Positions 33,599 to 42,431 of a stretch of DNA of 64,000 nt are shown piece after piece. This stretch comes from Lachnospiraceae bacterium AM48-27BH. GTDB taxonomy: Bacteria; Bacillota; Clostridia; Lachnospirales; Lachnospiraceae. Positions within the stretch are counted from its first letter, which is position 1, and the number at the start of each line of letters is the position of its first letter. The stretch covers positions 1 through 64,000 of the forward strand of contig QUFC01000010.1 of the NCBI GenBank assembly GCA_003478355.1, given 5' to 3'. The notes beneath the pieces were generated by a model, which had not been told where the DNA came from, made no database searches, and saw only the letters and a program-made list of their open reading frames with translations. The translations under genes were made by a program, and so were the position numbers.

Positions 33599-33853
33599 TC
33601 AGGCATTCTTCTCTTTTAACAGGTCACGGATCTCTGCCAATAACTCCTCGGTAGTCGGTCCTGCCGGAGCTGCCGGTTTCTCCTCTTCTTTGTGAAGTTT
33701 TGAAGTTACCATGGCAACCGCCTTTACCATAAAGAACATACATGCGCCAATGATCAGAAAATTAGCGATGTTCTGGATAAAGCTTCCGTAAAGAATCGCT
33801 GATTCCGGCGTGATCACATTCTGCGCCTCATCCAGAACTGCCGGATGGATCAC
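33599..33853 (-). pseudogene. mscL: Truncated large-conductance mechanosensitive channel
   Basis: The 84 residues VIHPAVLDEAQNVITPESAILYG..., the second membrane helix (FIQNIANFLIIGACMFFMV) and the C-terminal helix EELLAEIRDLL are clearly the second half of MscL. The first membrane helix and its MRGNV/DLAVG pore region (about 60 residues) are absent. In their place is a short frame from ATG 33900 (MSKREAGQLEKTLGNW) that stops at once. A single-base error cannot explain this; it looks like an internal deletion, so no working channel is expected. Confidence 0.75.
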
Positions 33854-33896
33854 CAGTTGCCCAATGTTTTTTCTAACTGACCTGCTTCTCTCTTAC

Positions 33897-34520
33897 TCAT
33901 ACAATTTTTTCCTTCCTATTCGGATCTGGATATTCAATGATACAAAATTCATATGCATTTACAACGGTCGTCTTTCCATAAGTAACCTTCCGTTTAAAAT
34001 TTGATAAATATGTTCTATGGACATGACCATGGACAAAATACGTCGGTTCATATTTATCCATCAACTTGCGGAAACATTTGAAGCCTCTGTGTGGCAGATC
34101 ATCCATATCATTGATCTGATACGCCGGTGCATGGGTCACTAAAATATCAATGCCACGTTTTCGGAACAATTTCCACCACAGCCTCAGGATACGTATGGAC
34201 ATAGCCCGTTCTGTAAACTGGTTTTCAGAACGGGGAATATACTCCATACATCCCCCCAATCCCATAATTCTGATACCTTTATAAGTATAAATATCATCAT
34301 CAATACAGATGCACCCCTCTGGCGGACAATAGGCATACTTTCCATCATGATTGCCTTTCACGTAAAGCACCGGCGCATGACACATCGTTGCAAAAAATGT
34401 TAAATACTCCGGGCTTAGATCTCCGCATGATATGATCAGATCCACATCCTTAAACTGTTCAGGATCGAAATAATCATACAAACGCTTCGACGGCTCATCC
34501 GCCATCACCATTATATACAT
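33897..34520 (-). CDS. Calcineurin-like metallophosphoesterase with altered first motif
   Basis: 207 residues. Metal-site motifs: GDLS (motif II), GNHDG (motif III), VTHAP and GHVH are intact. The first motif, normally D-x-H, reads MADEPS, so the usual His ligand is missing. This may change metal use or reflect a clostridial subfamily. Probably cytoplasmic. It starts 3 bp after the BMP-domain gene, so they share an operon and perhaps a signalling role; the substrate is unknown. Confidence 0.75.
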   Translation of the reverse strand: MYIMVMADEPSKRLYDYFDPEQFKDVDLIISCGDLSPEYLTFFATMCHAPVLYVKGNHDGKYAYCPPEGCICIDDDIYTYKGIRIMGLGGCMEYIPRSENQFTERAMSIRILRLWWKLFRKRGIDILVTHAPAYQINDMDDLPHRGFKCFRKLMDKYEPTYFVHGHVHRTYLSNFKRKVTYGKTTVVNAYEFCIIEYPDPNRKEKIV

Positions 34521-34523
34521 ACC

Positions 34524-36470
34524 TTACTCCTCCGTATGCTGCTCCTCATCCACATGGACACCCTGAAGCTGAAGCAGTCTCTGGGCGTCATCAGTCAGTT
34601 CCTCTGCTTCTGGAATCCGTCCGATCACATTCTCTGCTAACCAGTTCATGGTGATGATCTCCTGTGGAGAAAGCCGTTCGCCGTCCTTACATTCGATATT
34701 CCCACTCTGAGAATAGATAAATCCCTCAAATGGCTCAAAAATTCCCGCCCGGATGGAATTCTTTAGAAATTCAATGAGACGGTGGGTTCCATGAGGCATA
34801 TTCTGGGTGCAGATCACATCGATCACATCCGCAGACAGTCCCCACCAGTAATTGACGGCCTTTTTCCCCTTCATGGCCTCAGTATCAATGCCCTGGCAGA
34901 TATTTCTCACAATACGCTCATAGAATTTTCCCCAATGCCATACCGGCATGGCGATATTTTCCACGGTTCCGTCCTCTAACTTCCGGTAAAGTCCAAACTC
35001 CCTGCTGCGATGTTCCGGAACGATCATATCAGCACCAGAAATGTAAAGAATCCCCTGTTCTTTGAACCGTTCTTCCGGATCTGCGCCTTTTAGTCTTGAC
35101 CATTCCAGATGCACCTTCACATACGGGTTGATCATACGGGCGCCCATGGCAAACGCATTGATATTGGCGATATTTCCGTAAACCGGATAATCCGCAATGT
35201 AGCCCAGATCATCGCACCTGGACATAGCTGCCGCAATGGCTCCTGTCAGGAATTTTGCCTCATACATTCTTGCATAATAGGTACAGATCGAAGAATAGGA
35301 CATGCGGATGGAACAATTGTAGATCCGCACCTCCGGATGACGGATAGCGGAACGAACACTCTGGTTGACCATCTCTGAGGCCGTTGTAAAAATGGTATTA
35401 CAGCCTGCCGCAATGGCGTCTTCAATGGCTTTTTCCGTTTCTTCTTCCGTATTGACCTGTTCAAAGGCCATCGTTTTCATTTTTCCTTCAAATACCTGCT
35501 CCAGATGCATCCGTCCTAATTCATGGGCATAGGTCCAGCTGGAAGTAGCGCCGGTTTTCGCATGGATAAATCCAATGGTCAGCATCTCTGGCTCGATCTT
35601 GCCGGATGGAAGAATCCAGTTAAAAAGATTGTTCTTCTTCTGGCCCTCCAGTTCGTCCGGATTTTCCACCAAAGCTACCTGACTGCCTCTGGAAACCAGC
35701 TGTATTTCCTCCCACATCTTTTTTAATGCCTCATACATTTCCCGTTCCGTCTGCCCCTTGGTCTCTTCATATCCGGTCAGTTCCAGATAGATCAGGAACG
35801 CATCCCCACAGGTCAGATCCAGCCGATCACCTTTTGCCAGCTCAAATGCCTTGGCAAACCGGCCGTAAGTAGAACGGAACATCATACGTGTCTCGTCATC
35901 CCATTTTTCTTCCGGATTTCTGCCCATCAGTTCTAAAAGTTTCCGGTAACTGCCCTCTTTACTGAATGTCACATCACAGTTTAACGAAATCTGATAGAAA
36001 TCCATAAACTCATAATACAGTTTTACTTCCCTGTCTTCACTGCGTTTTGGAACCAGGCGCGTAACTGAACCGGCAATGCTGTACGCGCCTACAAATTTCA
36101 TGACGCTGACACGCTTATTGCCTTCCTGGACGTAAAACTTGTTCATATATTCATATGCAACGATCGGATCATGGATCCCTTCTTGGATCTGATGATCATA
36201 AAGCATGGACCACTTTGCCCCAAACTCCGACTTTTCCGGAAGAAGAGGCATAAACTGATTGGAAAAAGCAGTGGTTCTGCCGGTTGTCTTCGTTCCAACA
36301 ATCTTATCTAGTGGAATATCCATAACTCCCAGACTCACTTCTGCCACGATGTCTTTTCCTTCCAGAATCTCATCCAGTACTGGAAGATATGGGGATTTTC
36401 CCATTAAAACTGCTTCCTGGTACTGTCTACGTCCCAGCTTTAGCGCTGCCTGATATTCGCCTAATGCCAT
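34524..36470 (-). CDS. Cytosolic BMP-family binding protein with ParB-like N-terminal region
   Basis: 648 residues without signal peptide. The C-terminal about 350 residues have the BMP/PnrA nucleoside-binding fold: LTIGFIHAKTGATSSWTYAHELGRM, AAGCNTIFTTASEMV, LGYIADYPVYGNIANINAFAMGARM and VNYWWGLSADVIDVI. The N-terminal part includes FYVQEGNKRVSVMKFVG, which recalls the ParB/Srx nuclease-like fold, and then helical segments. BMP domains normally serve ABC importers from outside the cell. Here the protein is cytosolic and paired with a phosphoesterase, so a sensor or regulator role is more likely; this is inference. ATG 36470 follows ATAGGAGGAAAACT. Confidence 0.75.
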   Translation of the reverse strand: MALGEYQAALKLGRRQYQEAVLMGKSPYLPVLDEILEGKDIVAEVSLGVMDIPLDKIVGTKTTGRTTAFSNQFMPLLPEKSEFGAKWSMLYDHQIQEGIHDPIVAYEYMNKFYVQEGNKRVSVMKFVGAYSIAGSVTRLVPKRSEDREVKLYYEFMDFYQISLNCDVTFSKEGSYRKLLELMGRNPEEKWDDETRMMFRSTYGRFAKAFELAKGDRLDLTCGDAFLIYLELTGYEETKGQTEREMYEALKKMWEEIQLVSRGSQVALVENPDELEGQKKNNLFNWILPSGKIEPEMLTIGFIHAKTGATSSWTYAHELGRMHLEQVFEGKMKTMAFEQVNTEEETEKAIEDAIAAGCNTIFTTASEMVNQSVRSAIRHPEVRIYNCSIRMSYSSICTYYARMYEAKFLTGAIAAAMSRCDDLGYIADYPVYGNIANINAFAMGARMINPYVKVHLEWSRLKGADPEERFKEQGILYISGADMIVPEHRSREFGLYRKLEDGTVENIAMPVWHWGKFYERIVRNICQGIDTEAMKGKKAVNYWWGLSADVIDVICTQNMPHGTHRLIEFLKNSIRAGIFEPFEGFIYSQSGNIECKDGERLSPQEIITMNWLAENVIGRIPEAEELTDDAQRLLQLQGVHVDEEQHTEE

Positions 36471-36607
36471 AGTTTTCCTCCTATATTTTTCATGCCGTTC
36501 CAGACACCCTGAAACATTTAACTTTCTTTTTCTGTACAGAAATCAGTATACCATCATCCATTTCTGATTTCCACACAAAAACCGAAAGAAAATCCGATTG
36601 CTTTAAA

Positions 36608-36659
36608 TGTTAACCGTTTTATTTTTATGGTTGACAATTGTTTTTCTCTATGATATACC
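36608..36659 (+). promoter_or_regulatory. BirA-like operator overlapping the bioY promoter
   Basis: TGTTAACC (36608-36615), 13 bases, GGTTGACA (36629-36636) resembles the Gram-positive biotin operator (TGTTAACC/GGTTAACA). The right half contains the -35 TTGACA (36631-36636), followed by 17 bp and TATACC (36654-36659). The rest of 36471-36721 shows nothing further. Confidence 0.65.
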
Positions 36660-36721
36660 ATTAACTGACATAAAAATCACAGGTATCCAAGATACTAAAA
36701 CCCAAAAGGAGCATTAATATT

Positions 36722-37320
36722 ATGAATTCTACTCAGAGTACTTCTTCCGCAGCAGTTTCCAGTTCCCGCCGTATGTTCACTACCCGTGAGCTGGTCATCG
36801 GAGGCATGTTTGCAGCATTATTAGCCGTGATCTCCCAGTTGTCCATCCCGATGCCATCTGGTGTCCCGATCACCATCCAGATCCTGGGTGTTGCCTTAGT
36901 TGGTTCTGTTCTTGGCTGGAGACTTGGACTTTTCGCCACCATCACTTATATTCTGATCGGCGCTGTCGGCCTTCCGGTTTTTGCAAACTTCAGCGGCGGC
37001 TTCAGTAAGCTGGTTGGCGTCACCGGCGGTTACATCTGGTCCTGGCCTTTTTTAGCAGCCTGGCAGGTGTTCATCCACACACTGGCAACAAAACCAGAGA
37101 TTTTGTTCTCAACGTGATCTGTGCCCTTGTCGGCCTTGCCATCTGCGAGACCATCGGAGGACTTCAGTGGGCAGCTTTAGCAGGCGATAAATCCGTTTCT
37201 GCCGTATTCACTTATGCAATCGTAGCATTTATCCCGAAGGACATTGTTCTGACGATCATCGCAGTTGTCATTGGAACAACCGTCCGCAAGACCCTGCTCT
37301 CTACTATTTTATCCAATTAA
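36722..37320 (+). CDS. bioY: Biotin transporter substrate-binding component BioY, one-base frameshift
   Basis: S-component for biotin uptake. Signatures: ITIQILGVALVGSVLGWRLGL, LPVFANFSGGFSKLVGVTGGYIWSWPF, then (next frame) NVICALVGLAICETIGGLQW and IPKDIVLTIIAVVIG. The first frame runs to 37117 but leaves the family sequence after SWPFLAA; adding one C in GCAGCCTGGC (near 37061) gives LAGVHPHTGNKTRDFVLNVICA and continues to 37320. Six membrane helices, about 198 residues when repaired. Regulation by BirA is likely from the operator upstream. Confidence 0.85.
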
Positions 37321-37335
37321 GACCATGCAAAAGCC

Positions 37336-37377
37336 AAACCCCGGATCACCGGATTTTTCACCGGTGCTGGGGTTTTT
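37336..37377 (+). terminator. Terminator after bioY
   Basis: AAACCCC...CACCGG pairs with CCGGTG...GGGGTTT, followed by T-rich TTTTTG. Confidence 0.85.
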
Positions 37378-37529
37378 GTTATGTTACAACCACATACCTT
37401 ATTGTACAGAAGAAAAAACAATCTCTTTTTCATTTTCTTGTAAAACGTCTTGACATAAGCCACTCATAAGTGGTAATTTATTTTTAGGTTCTATTTATAC
37501 TATATTTTAATAAAACGAGGTGTATAAAG

Positions 37530-38399
37530 GTGCAGGAATTAAAACCAATCAAAGAAGGAAAAGTACGTGAGATTTATGATAATGGTGACAGCCTCATTAT
37601 GGTTGCTACTGACCGTATCAGCTGCTTCGATGTGATCCTTCATAATGAAGTGACCAAAAAAGGAACGGTTCTGACACAGATGTCCAAGTTCTGGTTTGAT
37701 TATACCAAAGACATCCTGCCAAACCATATGATTTCTGTCGATACCAAGGATATGCCAGAGTTCTTCCAGCAGAAAAAATATGATGGCAAATCCATGATGT
37801 GCCGCAAGCTCCAGATGCTTCCAATCGAGTGTATCGTCCGCGGTTATATCACCGGAAGTGGCTGGGCAAGCTATCAGAAGAACGGTACTGTCTGCGGCAT
37901 CAAGCTTCCTGATGGCTTAAAAGAGTCCCAGAAACTTCCTGAACCGATCTACACCCCTTCCACGAAAGCGGAGATCGGTGACCACGATGAGAATATTTCC
38001 TTTGAGCAGAGTATCGATCATCTGGAGAAATATTTCCCGGGCAGAGGCCGTGAGCTGGCTGTGCAGCTTCGTGACAACACCATCGCTTTATATAAGAAAT
38101 GCGCAGAATACGCATTAAGCAAAGGTATCATCATTGCAGATACCAAATTTGAGTTCGGTCTGGATGAGAATGGCAACATGGTTCTGGGCGATGAGATGCT
38201 GACCCCGGACAGTTCCCGTTTCTGGCCGGCAGAAGGCTACGAAGCAGGTCATAGCCAGCCATCCTTTGATAAGCAGTTTGCCCGCGACTGGCTGACTTCC
38301 CATCCTGGAAATGACTGGACTCTGCCGCAGGAGATCGTGGATAAGACCATTGATAAATATCTTCAGGCCTACAAGATGTTAACCGGCAAAGAACTGTAA
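37530..38399 (+). CDS. purC: SAICAR synthase
   Basis: 289 residues. Purine pathway enzyme joining CAIR and aspartate. LKPIKEGKVREIYDNGDSL at the start, DRISCFDVIL, ECIVRGYITGSGWASYQ, and ADTKFEFGLDENG with DEMLTPDSSRFW are family hallmarks. Translation begins at GTG 37530, after ACGAGGTGTATAAAG. A promoter TTGACA at about 37452 and a small hairpin CCACT/AGTGG lie upstream. It is the last chromosomal gene before the prophage. Confidence 0.95.
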   Translation: MQELKPIKEGKVREIYDNGDSLIMVATDRISCFDVILHNEVTKKGTVLTQMSKFWFDYTKDILPNHMISVDTKDMPEFFQQKKYDGKSMMCRKLQMLPIECIVRGYITGSGWASYQKNGTVCGIKLPDGLKESQKLPEPIYTPSTKAEIGDHDENISFEQSIDHLEKYFPGRGRELAVQLRDNTIALYKKCAEYALSKGIIIADTKFEFGLDENGNMVLGDEMLTPDSSRFWPAEGYEAGHSQPSFDKQFARDWLTSHPGNDWTLPQEIVDKTIDKYLQAYKMLTGKEL

Positions 38400-38517
38400 T
38401 TTTACTTTTCATTTCTATTGCAGAAACAAACTATCCAGCATTTACAGTACCTAGAGGGTTCAAATGTAGGAATAATCGAGAAATAAACGACACCCACACA
38501 AACTTAACCACCTCTAT

Positions 38518-38826
38518 CTACTGTTCAAAACCGTCTTCAATCACATCGCCCGTAGAATCCAAAAGAACCGAGTTGCGAGCTTTGCGATAGATGGTTTGTC
38601 CCTGAATTGTTTTACCGGAACTGTCTTTGATTGGGTTTCCACTTGAGTCCTGGATGTTGTCTAAGAACACGAACTCATTAGGATATCCTGCGAAAGCCGT
38701 TCCGGTAATAATTGTACCATCTGCTTTGTGTGCTGTATAGCCCTTTAGCAAAGCTTCTTCCGTAACAGTATCGCCGGTAAGGTCGATCAAAACTTTATTG
38801 CCGAATACGACTTTATTCGCAGCCAT
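38518..38826 (-). CDS. Phage small fibre-like protein
   Basis: 102 residues. The start, NKVVFGNKVLIDLTGDTVTE then LLKGYTAHKADGTIITGT, is a repeat unit shared with the next gene upstream. The tail is rich in SSG and QGQTIYRK. Likely a virion decoration, fibre tip or fibre chaperone; no precise function. Strong AAGGAGGTTTTGTCAA ribosome site. Last gene of the late operon. Confidence 0.55.
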   Translation of the reverse strand: MAANKVVFGNKVLIDLTGDTVTEEALLKGYTAHKADGTIITGTAFAGYPNEFVFLDNIQDSSGNPIKDSSGKTIQGQTIYRKARNSVLLDSTGDVIEDGFEQ

Positions 38827-38840
38827 TTGACAAAACCTCC

Positions 38841-39425
38841 TTATCCGATTGTAACAGTCTTTCCTCCGGCAGAGTTATCGGTTTCTACATATGGGATTGC
38901 CTTAACTGTAACCTGAGATAAGCAGTTGTACTCTTCATCGGGCATGATCGTCTGAGCTTCTTTGGACGGTGTTACTTCCTTGCTCTGTGGCTTCATATCC
39001 TCAGAACCAGACATGGCACCCTCAACGCCAAGAATCGTCACACCCTCACGAATGTTAGTAGCAATAAGCTTTGCCTGTTCGGTGGCGTCAATAGACACCT
39101 TACCAGAGCCATCATGATAGCCTTGCGGTACTGTATATTCTCCAGCCACAGTTGAGATGATACCCTTGACAGCGCCGTTGTTCTTCATAGTACCTGTAAG
39201 CTTACTTCCACGGGCGTGCGCAGTCTTTCCTACGAGAATCTCAGCGACAGCCGCGGTATCTTCGGAAGTATCGCTGTCGAATGTACAGGTACCCGTGATC
39301 TTTGCACCACTCTTATCATGAGCAGTAATACCTTTGAGGACCTTATCTGCACTGACGGAATCGCCAGTAAGATCGATAAGGACATCCCCCCCGTAAATGA
39401 CTTTGTTTACATTCATATTTGCCAT
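38841..39425 (-). CDS. Phage tail fibre-like protein
   Basis: 194 residues. NKVIYGGDVLIDLTGDSVSADKVLKG ITAHDKSGAKITGT, then three more strands-and-turn units (VGKTAHARGSKLTGTM, VPQGYHDGSGKVSI, GVTILGVEGAMSG). The YHDGSGKV motif is common in beta-rich tail fibre and baseplate proteins of Firmicutes phages. Paralogue of the 102-residue protein downstream. Confidence 0.6.
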   Translation of the reverse strand: MANMNVNKVIYGGDVLIDLTGDSVSADKVLKGITAHDKSGAKITGTCTFDSDTSEDTAAVAEILVGKTAHARGSKLTGTMKNNGAVKGIISTVAGEYTVPQGYHDGSGKVSIDATEQAKLIATNIREGVTILGVEGAMSGSEDMKPQSKEVTPSKEAQTIMPDEEYNCLSQVTVKAIPYVETDNSAGGKTVTIG

Positions 39426-39452
39426 AATGTTTAGTCCTCCATGACACTTTCA

Positions 39453-39668
39453 TTATTTTTCTTTATCAGCAGTCTTGTTGTACTGGGATGTACTGATTCC
39501 AAGGATAACACCAAGGAAAGTATCAACCGCAGTGATGGTTCCGACTACCTGCTCTCCATACGGGAGACCCCAGATTCCAGCCAGTGCAAAATATAATGTA
39601 CCAGCAGCCGGAAGCAGATACATAGCAATCCACTTAAGGATGTCGTATGTCTTGTTACTCATGCTCAT
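39453..39668 (-). CDS. Phage holin (phi-LC3-like)
   Basis: 71 residues with two membrane helices (WIAMYLLPAAGTLYFALAGIWG and VVGTITAVDTFLGVILGIS) separated by a short turn with LPYGEQ, and a charged C-terminus. This matches the phi-LC3 holin family. The start overlaps the stop of the repaired upstream gene. The endolysin gene is 14 kb away in the tail cluster. Confidence 0.8.
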   Translation of the reverse strand: MSMSNKTYDILKWIAMYLLPAAGTLYFALAGIWGLPYGEQVVGTITAVDTFLGVILGISTSQYNKTADKEK

Positions 39669-39989
39669 TGTGCTCTTCCTCCTTCTCTATAAATTTATGA
39701 ATCGGGAGTTTGTCCACCTCCTGCATAATTCGCTTTGCTGAACCATTCCCGCCCATACGTTCGTAGGTTCATAGAGATACACTCTCAGATTCTCATATTC
39801 ATCCTGGGTTACACACCCACGGTCAATATACGACATTCCAAGATACATGATCCTGTCATGTGCCAATCCAATAAGCATCTCTGTTTTTACATCTTTTTGC
39901 TCGCTTTTCTTTTGCAAATAGGCCCACAGCCCAGAAGATGCAAGAACTGAGCTAAAGATCGTAAGTACAACCTGAAACCATGGTTCCAT
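39655..39989 (-). CDS. Phage membrane protein near the holin, one-base frameshift
   Basis: N-terminal membrane helix (WFQVVLTIFSSVLASSGLWAYL) followed by a cytoplasmic domain (LIGLAHDRIMYLGMSYIDRGCVTQDEYENL). This small family sits beside holins in Firmicutes phages, possibly as a second holin or regulator. The frame leaves the family pattern at YEPTNVWAG; adding one T (near 39765) gives YEPYERMGGNGSAKRIMQEV and runs to 39655, overlapping the holin start. Confidence 0.65.
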
Positions 39990-40014
39990 CGTTTTCCTCC
40001 TTCTTTATGTGCAA

Positions 40015-41211
40015 TCATGCAGACCTATCAGAAACAATCAGCTTCTTGTTGACTATTGTGATTTCCTTACTAAATAGGTCTTCGTAAAGCTGTATTAAAT
40101 TCTTTCGTTGTTCTCTGGATAAGAGTTTATAATGTCCTCCCATCCAACCGCGAAACATATTTTCGACATTGTCGTAATCCGCTTCTTCATTTTCAACCTT
40201 AACGGCAAGTTTCTTGAGTTTTCTACGCATTGCGGTAACTCGATCCGGGTTTATTCGTTTGATGACTTTACCTGTATCCGTAAGTGTGTACTTGATTTGC
40301 AAGAATTTGTATTTGCTCGAAATCTTAACGATTCTGGTTTTCTTACGATTGATATGGATTCCAAGTTCGGCTGCTATTTTACAGACGTTTTCGAGCAAGT
40401 TTTCAAGCTCTTCTTTACTGGGATTCATGATGTACCAATCGTCCATATACCTTCCATAAAATTTCTGCTGACGCACATACTTGACGTAATTGTCAATCGG
40501 ATATGGATAATAAATTCCAATGACTTGTGAAAGTTGATCCCCAATATTGACGGACTTCTCCATCCACTTTTCGCCAGTGAGCTTCTCTTTTGGAATATTC
40601 CGATACTCCAGTTTACTGAAAGTATCGATCATACAGGTCTCGTATTCCTCGTCAGACATATACGAAACATCGATCTGGAAACCCTTAAATATCAACGTTA
40701 AAAGCCAGTCAATAAACTCATCATCATTGAACAGCTTCAACAATTCTCGTTTAGCAATCTCATGGATAATATTGTCATAGAACTTTGAAAAGTCACCGAA
40801 TAGAATATAACCGTCATTTCCGTATAATTGGTAGTATTTGTGGAGATGGATTTCGAATCGTTTTCTCTGTTGTGAAATTCCGCGCCCCTTGATAGATGCG
40901 CAGTTATCATAAATGATATGTTTTCTAACTTCTGGAAGTAAAACCTCATCGCACAGAGAATGTCGGACAATGCGATCGCGGATTTGAATGCTTGTAATAG
41001 GTCTTATTCGGCCTCTTTCGTGCAGCTCGAATTCCTGTGTCGGTCCATTTTGAAGTGTCCGATTTATTAGATCGTCTTGGATTTCAAATATATACCGCAG
41101 GAAATTCATCATGAATTTTTGCGTCGATTCTTTCCACTTGCTGCTTTTCACAGAGACCTTATAAGCCCTATACAAGTTATTGGCGTCACAGACAATCTCC
41201 TCGTAGTTCAT
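40015..41211 (-). CDS. Reverse transcriptase of a diversity-generating retroelement
   Basis: 398 residues. RT palm motifs: LFGDFSKFYDNI (first catalytic Asp), GDQLSQVIGIYY (the LSQ form that marks DGR RTs, in place of the QGxxxSP of group II intron and retron RTs), and YGRYMDDWYIM (YxDD). It reverse-transcribes the template RNA with errors at adenines and works with Avd. No maturase or endonuclease domain. The template repeat lies directly upstream (41321-41409), then avd, then the variable protein gene 1.2 kb upstream. Confidence 0.93.
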   Translation of the reverse strand: MNYEEIVCDANNLYRAYKVSVKSSKWKESTQKFMMNFLRYIFEIQDDLINRTLQNGPTQEFELHERGRIRPITSIQIRDRIVRHSLCDEVLLPEVRKHIIYDNCASIKGRGISQQRKRFEIHLHKYYQLYGNDGYILFGDFSKFYDNIIHEIAKRELLKLFNDDEFIDWLLTLIFKGFQIDVSYMSDEEYETCMIDTFSKLEYRNIPKEKLTGEKWMEKSVNIGDQLSQVIGIYYPYPIDNYVKYVRQQKFYGRYMDDWYIMNPSKEELENLLENVCKIAAELGIHINRKKTRIVKISSKYKFLQIKYTLTDTGKVIKRINPDRVTAMRRKLKKLAVKVENEEADYDNVENMFRGWMGGHYKLLSREQRKNLIQLYEDLFSKEITIVNKKLIVSDRSA

Positions 41212-41320
41212 AACCTATTCACCGTTATAACAATACTTACCGTAGTAAATTGTATTAGGCTTTATTATTTATCCTTGCGGAACGGATAGCATCTCCTTCT
41301 TCGTTGGTTAATCGAAGAAT

Positions 41321-41409
41321 CCGGACGAACTCCATTAGAGTTCGAAGCGTTGTTGTAGTTCGTATTGCCATTGTTGTTCACATTGGCAAAGTTAGCCGAA
41401 GAAACGACG
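41321..41409 (-). repeat. DGR template repeat (TR)
   Basis: 89 bp between avd and the RT gene. It aligns without gaps to the variable repeat at 42449-42537 with 13 differences. Every difference is at an adenine of the TR coding strand (changed to G, C or T). The TR is rich in AAC/AAT codons, the usual design that gives maximum diversity without stop codons. Confidence 0.95.
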
Positions 41410-41423
41410 CAATTTTTTAGATG

Positions 41424-41911
41424 TTACCCTTTTTCTAACCGCGACTTAATCGCCATGTCTCTTTGACGCCACCTTTTTATCAATCCGATTTCTCGGTCGA
41501 TAGCTTTAACATACCGGTTGTACACATTCAGATCTACATCGAATATTTCAACAACCCGCTGCAACTCGTTGATGAGCTGCTCGCAATTTACAATGGCCGC
41601 ATTCTGGTAATCTCTCCTGGTCTCGTACTCGTGCATTGTCCGTGGGTAAATGGTGTTTGCCGCTCTAACATTGCTCGTTATCAAGGAAGCACACTGGTTT
41701 ACTTTCGATTTGAAACTCCGCATCAGTTCCCTGTACTTAGCAAAGTTTTCTTCCGAAATTTCTCCATACGCATACTTCTTCCGAACAAAGCCGTCCACAT
41801 CCTTAACACCAAATCCCCTCTGCATAAGGAGTATCAGCATATCATGCAACTCGATCGATACGTAATCGCTTCGAATTTTGACTCTTTTCTGTCGCCTAAC
41901 AGAACGCTCAT
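41424..41911 (-). CDS. avd: DGR accessory protein Avd, one-base frameshift
   Basis: Four-helix-bundle protein that binds the RT and template RNA. It starts at ATG 41911, overlapping the XkdX-like gene stop (ATGA), with MSVLLGDRKESKFEAITY. The frame then breaks; the rest (SIELHDMLILLMQRGFGVKDVDGFV to RDMAIKSRLEKG) is in the next frame. Adding one T to TATCG (near 41858) joins them. The visible long frame alone would have to begin at a TTG (41849). Basic helices toward the C-terminus (DREIGLIKRWRQR) fit RNA binding. Confidence 0.8.
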
Positions 41912-42051
41912 TCGTAATCTTTACCGGTGATCTCAGCGAACTCCTCTTTGGTGATCCAGCCCATCTTCACCGCATTACGAACTCTGGTCTCATTCCACAT
42001 TTTCATGCTGTACCAAAGCTTTACTTTACTGTAATTCTTGCTATGTTCCAT
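41908..42051 (-). CDS. XkdX-like small phage protein
   Basis: 47 residues starting MEHSKNYSKVKLWYSMKMWN and continuing VKMGWITKEEFAEITG. This is the pattern of the XkdX family of short proteins found after tail-fibre genes. Function unknown. Ribosome site AGGAGGATCACC; its stop overlaps the avd start. Confidence 0.75.
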   Translation of the reverse strand: MEHSKNYSKVKLWYSMKMWNETRVRNAVKMGWITKEEFAEITGKDYE

Positions 42052-42065
42052 GGTGATCCTCCTTC

Positions 42066-42377
42066 TTAAAGCTCTACATTGGACATCATCGCAATGTAGG
42101 CGATGTCAGACTGCATTTTGGTTCTGGCAAACTCCTCCTCAGAAATATCTCTAAGGACAAACCAGTATTCGCCAGGAACCTGCTCAACGATCTGAACCAG
42201 CTCCATATTCGGATGAACAGTCTCGGTTGTTCCGTCGCTAATAGTAACCGGAGAGCAGTTATCTGCAAATGCGGATTCCTCAATCTTTTCTGTAGAAATG
42301 AAATTGTTTCCGTTCAGCTTAAGATTGGAAATCTCAGTTCCATCACCGAGGGTAATTTTATAGATTTTATCTTCCAT
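42066..42377 (-). CDS. Phage protein of unknown function
   Basis: 103 residues, beta-rich N-terminus (YKITLGDGTEISNLKLNGNNF) and a helical C-terminus. It sits between the DGR variable protein and XkdX, as such genes do in phi105/PBSX-like tail ends. GAAAGGAGCTTCTAATC precedes the start. Confidence 0.6.
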   Translation of the reverse strand: MEDKIYKITLGDGTEISNLKLNGNNFISTEKIEESAFADNCSPVTISDGTTETVHPNMELVQIVEQVPGEYWFVLRDISEEEFARTKMQSDIAYIAMMSNVEL

Positions 42378-42405
42378 GATTAGAAGCTCCTTTCAAAAAT
42401 ATAAA

Positions 42406-42422
42406 CGGGGCACAAGGCCCCG
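42406..42422. promoter_or_regulatory. Hairpin just downstream of the variable repeat
   Basis: CGGGGC and GCCCCG flank a 5-base loop; on the minus strand a T-rich tract follows. It lies 9 bp after the variable-protein stop codon and 26 bp beyond the VR. In the Bordetella phage DGR a hairpin in this position is needed for efficient mutagenic homing; here it may also terminate transcription. Confidence 0.6.
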
Positions 42423-42431
42423 CGATTTTAA

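Noticed and set aside
40015..41211. Considered a retron, group II intron or Abi-type reverse transcriptase
   Set aside because: The LSQ motif, adjacent Avd and the adenine-only TR/VR pair identify a DGR; no msr/msd or intron structure is seen.
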